Source of the DNA: Pipra filicauda | Lineage: Eukaryota; Chordata; Aves; Passeriformes; Pipridae | Direction: 5' to 3' | Length of the DNA: 64,000 bases | Assembly: GCF_003945595.2 (NCBI RefSeq) | Contig: NW_024103441.1 | Coordinates: 434,001-498,000, forward strand | Part shown: piece by piece, positions 60,677 to 64,000 of the stretch | How the letters are laid out: each line of letters begins with the position of its first letter | How positions within the stretch are numbered: the first letter of the stretch is position 1 | Notes under the pieces: model-generated | Told to the model about the DNA's origin: nothing | Databases searched by the model: none | The model's input: only the letters and a program-made list of their open reading frames with translations | Position numbers and translations under genes: made by a program

Positions 60677-63600
60677 GTAAGGAGCCGTGGGTCCGTGCCG
60701 GGAGCCGCTCCTGCCGCGCGGTGGGGCTGGCAGGGGGGCCAGGTGTGTGCTGGCATCTGGGGCTCTCACTGCTGGACAGCGTTTCTGCTCTGAATTGCCA
60801 CACAGAGACTGTTTCGTAGGCAGAAAATTGCTCCCGTCTTTTCAAGGAGGATCATATCCCCACGATCAGAGCAGCGAGCTCCTCGTGAGCCCTGTCGCAG
60901 CAGAGCTTCCCGCTGGCACAGGTGCTGCCCCGCTCGGGGCCCTGTTCCAGCAGAGCATCCGTTTGCAGTTTATGTTCATACAGATACTGGGAAGTGCTGA
61001 CAATCCCTACTCAGTGTTCCCAAATACATCAGATGTGGTCACAGAGCCAACCCACTGCTGTCAGTGGGAGTGTTGAGGACTTTGTCTAGAAAACTGAAGC
61101 TTCGCTTGTTTGGGTAAATAGAAAAATCTGTGAGTATTTCAGATTATTTTGACATCTGCTATGGCATGTGGTTAGGTCTGTGCTAGCAGGAGGGAGGAGG
61201 ACACGTACAAACCAGGCTGTAGTTGGATAATTCAGTGTAGTATGTCTTGGGAATCATTTGTCCTGAATTGTGGATGGCAAAGTATTATTGCTTATGGCAG
61301 TGGCTGGACACAGAACAGGGAAATGGTTTTCTTACAGTAATAAGGTGGTCGATACTTATGTTTCTGTGAAGAGAAGGGAACCTGTGTGTGCTTGGGCATA
61401 GAAAAGCAGATAAATGGTATATCCATGCTCGGACTGTGCTGTAGGATGTGACTGCAGGCTGTCCTTGGATGGGCAGTGCTGGATAAAAACACCTTGTCAG
61501 AGTCCAAGAGGAGTCAGACTGGGGAGAGAAATACCTTTTCTTTACTCAAGTTAGCACACTTTGAAAGAAATGAGTTAGAAGATCCATTTCTTAAAATGAA
61601 AGCAGGTAACACGAAAACAGTCTTACAAATATAGCCCCAAACACAAACTCTGGAGTGGGCTGAGGTATAAATTTTCCACTGCTGCTCATTCTCTGAGGAA
61701 TTGAACAAGTGTGGTGGGTCAGGAGGGGAACAGTTTTGTAAATTATATGGCCTCTATTACATTCCACTCAAGAAAGATAAAATGAAGCTAGATGGAAAAT
61801 AGATGTGACATCCATAATATAAGGGTTGTTTACCAATTCTGTTCAGCACAAGAGCAGAGGAAGGGATGTGAACAGTACCTGCAGGAAGCTGACTGAGAGG
61901 GAAATTGCACAAGTCGTGCACCTGTAAGGAGGAAGAGAATTTTGGTTATAAGTGAGTTGGATAAAGAGGAGTCACACGGAAAAAAAGAACGTGTTAATTG
62001 CTGTCCTGCAAACCCTGCAGAGGGGAGGAAGAATGAGGAAGAATGCCAGGCAACAAAGGGGACATTGATTTGTGACTGGTGGCTGCTCACCAGCAAGCTG
62101 CAGCAGGAGGGACCGAGGTGAGAGCTAAATGGCACATCGTGTCAATGCCTCGTGTCTCCAGAGAGCCTCTTCCAACCCGGGAGTGAGGTCAGCGCTGGGA
62201 TGAGTTTGCAGATCTCCTGGGATCGTTGGTGGTACCAGGCCTTGACCACAGTCTGCCAAGCACTTGGGTACCACTGGTGGATACAAAGAGGGGGCATTGC
62301 CTTTGGGCTTTGAGGCTGTTGTGGATCTGCTCTTTGTGGAGATCTGTCAGGAACAGGCAGCTTTGGGTCGCTGCTGTTGGGCAGTGCCAGCCTCGCACAG
62401 TCCTTAACTCCATTCTCCTGGCAGTGGGGTGGCTGAGCAGGGACAGTGCCTCGGGAGCTGTTTCCATCCCCAGCTGGCTGGTGTCCATTGGATCTCCCCT
62501 GTGTGTGGCACAGTGTGACACAGCTTTTCCTGCACCACACCACCAGAGCAGCCTCATGGCTCGGGAAGCAGGACAGCACGGTCTGACATGGCTGCAGATG
62601 GAAGAGAGCGGGTTTGAGAGGGAACTGGCAGCACACCCAGACGGAGACAAAAGCGAGAGGTGCCAAAGCCATCTGCAGTGGAAAACAACCAAGTGGCTCG
62701 TTGGGAGGCAGCTGGTGGATGAAGGTGCAGGGAATTGTTCCTCTCCTTTGGCTCCACCGACCTGCATTAAGACGTGCTGGGCTCCGCTCCCCTCGGCTGG
62801 GCTCTGCTGGGATGGACACTCAGCAGCAGTGCAGGGCTTTTCCACGGGCTGCATTCAGCTTTTTCTGCTTAGTTTTGTGAAACTTGCTTTTTTCCTGACT
62901 TGCTCAGTACTCGGTAGTCAGTATTTACTTGTTTTCTTCATTGATTTTTTTTTTTTTTAAATTACTCAGCATCATCTTCTTTCTCCTTATAAGACTCCCC
63001 AGTCAGCAAATCATCCCGTGCCACTGCACATGCTGCGTGTGCTAAATATACAGTGGGCATCTTCTCCAGGAGTGGAGACTCAGAGTCCAGGCTTACAGAG
63101 CCTATTCCTGGCCCTGCTGTTTGTGGGGTCCTGGGCCAGGCAGGGCACTGAGGACCGAGGGGCTCTCTGAGGTCTTAGCAGACCAAAGGCTCGCCCCGTT
63201 GCACAGCTCGTGCCTGAGCTGTCCCAGGACACGGCTGGGAGAAGGACAAACTGCAGTTGCTCCGGTACAGCCGAGGCTGTGTTGCCTCATCCTGGCCTTG
63301 CCTCAGCGAGGGAGAATGTGGTGCAGCTAAATTTAGCTCCACTAATTGGATCCAGCTGTGCAAACGTTGCTCGCGTGGCCCTTGGGGCGCGGGGCCGGGA
63401 GGGCAGCGCTGGTGCCCCTTGGCACCAGGTCAGGGGGTGCAGAGCAGCTGAGCCACAGCTTGTCCTTGTGGAATCCTCTGGACACTCAGGGAAGCAGCCT
63501 TGGTAGCTCAGTTGTCATCTCCAGATACTCCATGGAGATGCCTTCAAGTGAGGAACCCACCCTGTACCTAAAACTTTCTTAAAATGGCAAGATTTTATCT

Positions 63601-64000
63601 GACTGAGGAGATCACCCATCCGAGGACTGGGGATAATGAGTGGGAATAAGTAACATTTCAGAAATTAATGAGTTTTATTAATTGAGTTTATCCTGTACAT
63701 TAACAGTATTCTAGCATTTCCAAAATCTTGATGAGACCAGAATACTCTCTTTATAAAGATAATTAATATCTCATAAAGATCATTAATGCCATATGATATT
63801 TAGGTCAGAACTCAAAGCTGGGGTGTGATTGCAGATCTGGGGAAAATTACATTTTTGGTCACACATGGTAGATGTGACCTTCAGCTTCCATCTGATCAAG
63901 ACACACTTCATATCTGACACATGATTTTCCCCTTCTCTCACTTCAATATGACAGTTACAGGTTTTTTTAGGGTTTGAGTGATTAATTAATTGATAATTAT
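60677..64000 (+). other. DAB2IP: Start of the next DAB2IP intron, runs off the window
   Basis: It begins with the donor GTAAGG. I find no sequence able to encode the next expected segment (the rest of the PH domain, beginning Val-Thr), so the next exon lies beyond 64000. Long overlapping open frames at 62.14-62.96 kb on both strands match no family I know. The last 350 bases are AT-rich and described separately. Confidence 0.7.
63640..64000. promoter_or_regulatory. Candidate conserved AT-rich element at window end
   Basis: Very AT-rich: AGAAATTAATGAGTTTTATT near 63660, two tandem-like words AAAGATAATTAATATCTCAT and AAAGATCATTAATGCCATAT near 63757-63795, and GATTAATTAATTGATAATTA at the end. 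No coding potential. The block is cut by the window edge. Confidence 0.25.

Overview
The window is vertebrate nuclear DNA, almost certainly from a bird. Nine truncated CR1 LINE 3' ends of the avian type (ending in variants of ATTCTGTGATTCTGTGA) lie in otherwise unique sequence. There is no bacterial-style gene packing, and one exon translates into a recognisable vertebrate protein. That exon (60523-60676, + strand) belongs to DAB2IP, a Ras GTPase-activating scaffold protein. DAB2IP lies on human 9q33, and the matching region in chicken is on chromosome 17, so the window is probably from a microchromosome.

Layout. From 1 to about 53.5 kb I find no supportable coding exon. The stretch is either the long 5' intron of the longer DAB2IP isoforms or the intergenic DNA upstream of the gene. 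It holds eight + strand and one - strand CR1 remnants, two minisatellites (9.50-9.65 kb and 12.16-12.45 kb), several simple repeats and a series of AT-rich blocks that look like conserved non-coding elements. One TATA-plus-exon arrangement of unknown meaning lies at 45.09-45.48 kb. From about 53.56 to 54.62 kb there is a strong CpG island with GC boxes and a CCAAT box, which I read as an internal or alternative DAB2IP promoter. Inside it, 53733-53803 is a candidate coding first exon: an ATG in good context, 23 codons, then a splice donor whose phase matches the DAB2IP exon 6.7 kb downstream. A second possible first exon ends at the donor at 54373. The stretch 60677-64000 is the start of the next DAB2IP intron; the following exon lies outside the window.

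How the parts work together. A transcript starting in the CpG island would splice 53803 to 60523. It would give either an in-frame Cys-rich, hydrophobic N-terminus or, from a non-coding first exon, a start at the internal Met at 60533, which corresponds to the shorter mammalian isoform beginning MPRLKES. Either form lacks the N-terminal part of the PH region present in the long isoforms. The non-coding elements are candidate enhancers for DAB2IP or its neighbours. I cannot test their conservation here.

I found no CRISPR array, defence system, operon, rRNA, convincing tRNA or other clearly new multi-gene system. Nearly all long open frames here are chance or composition effects.
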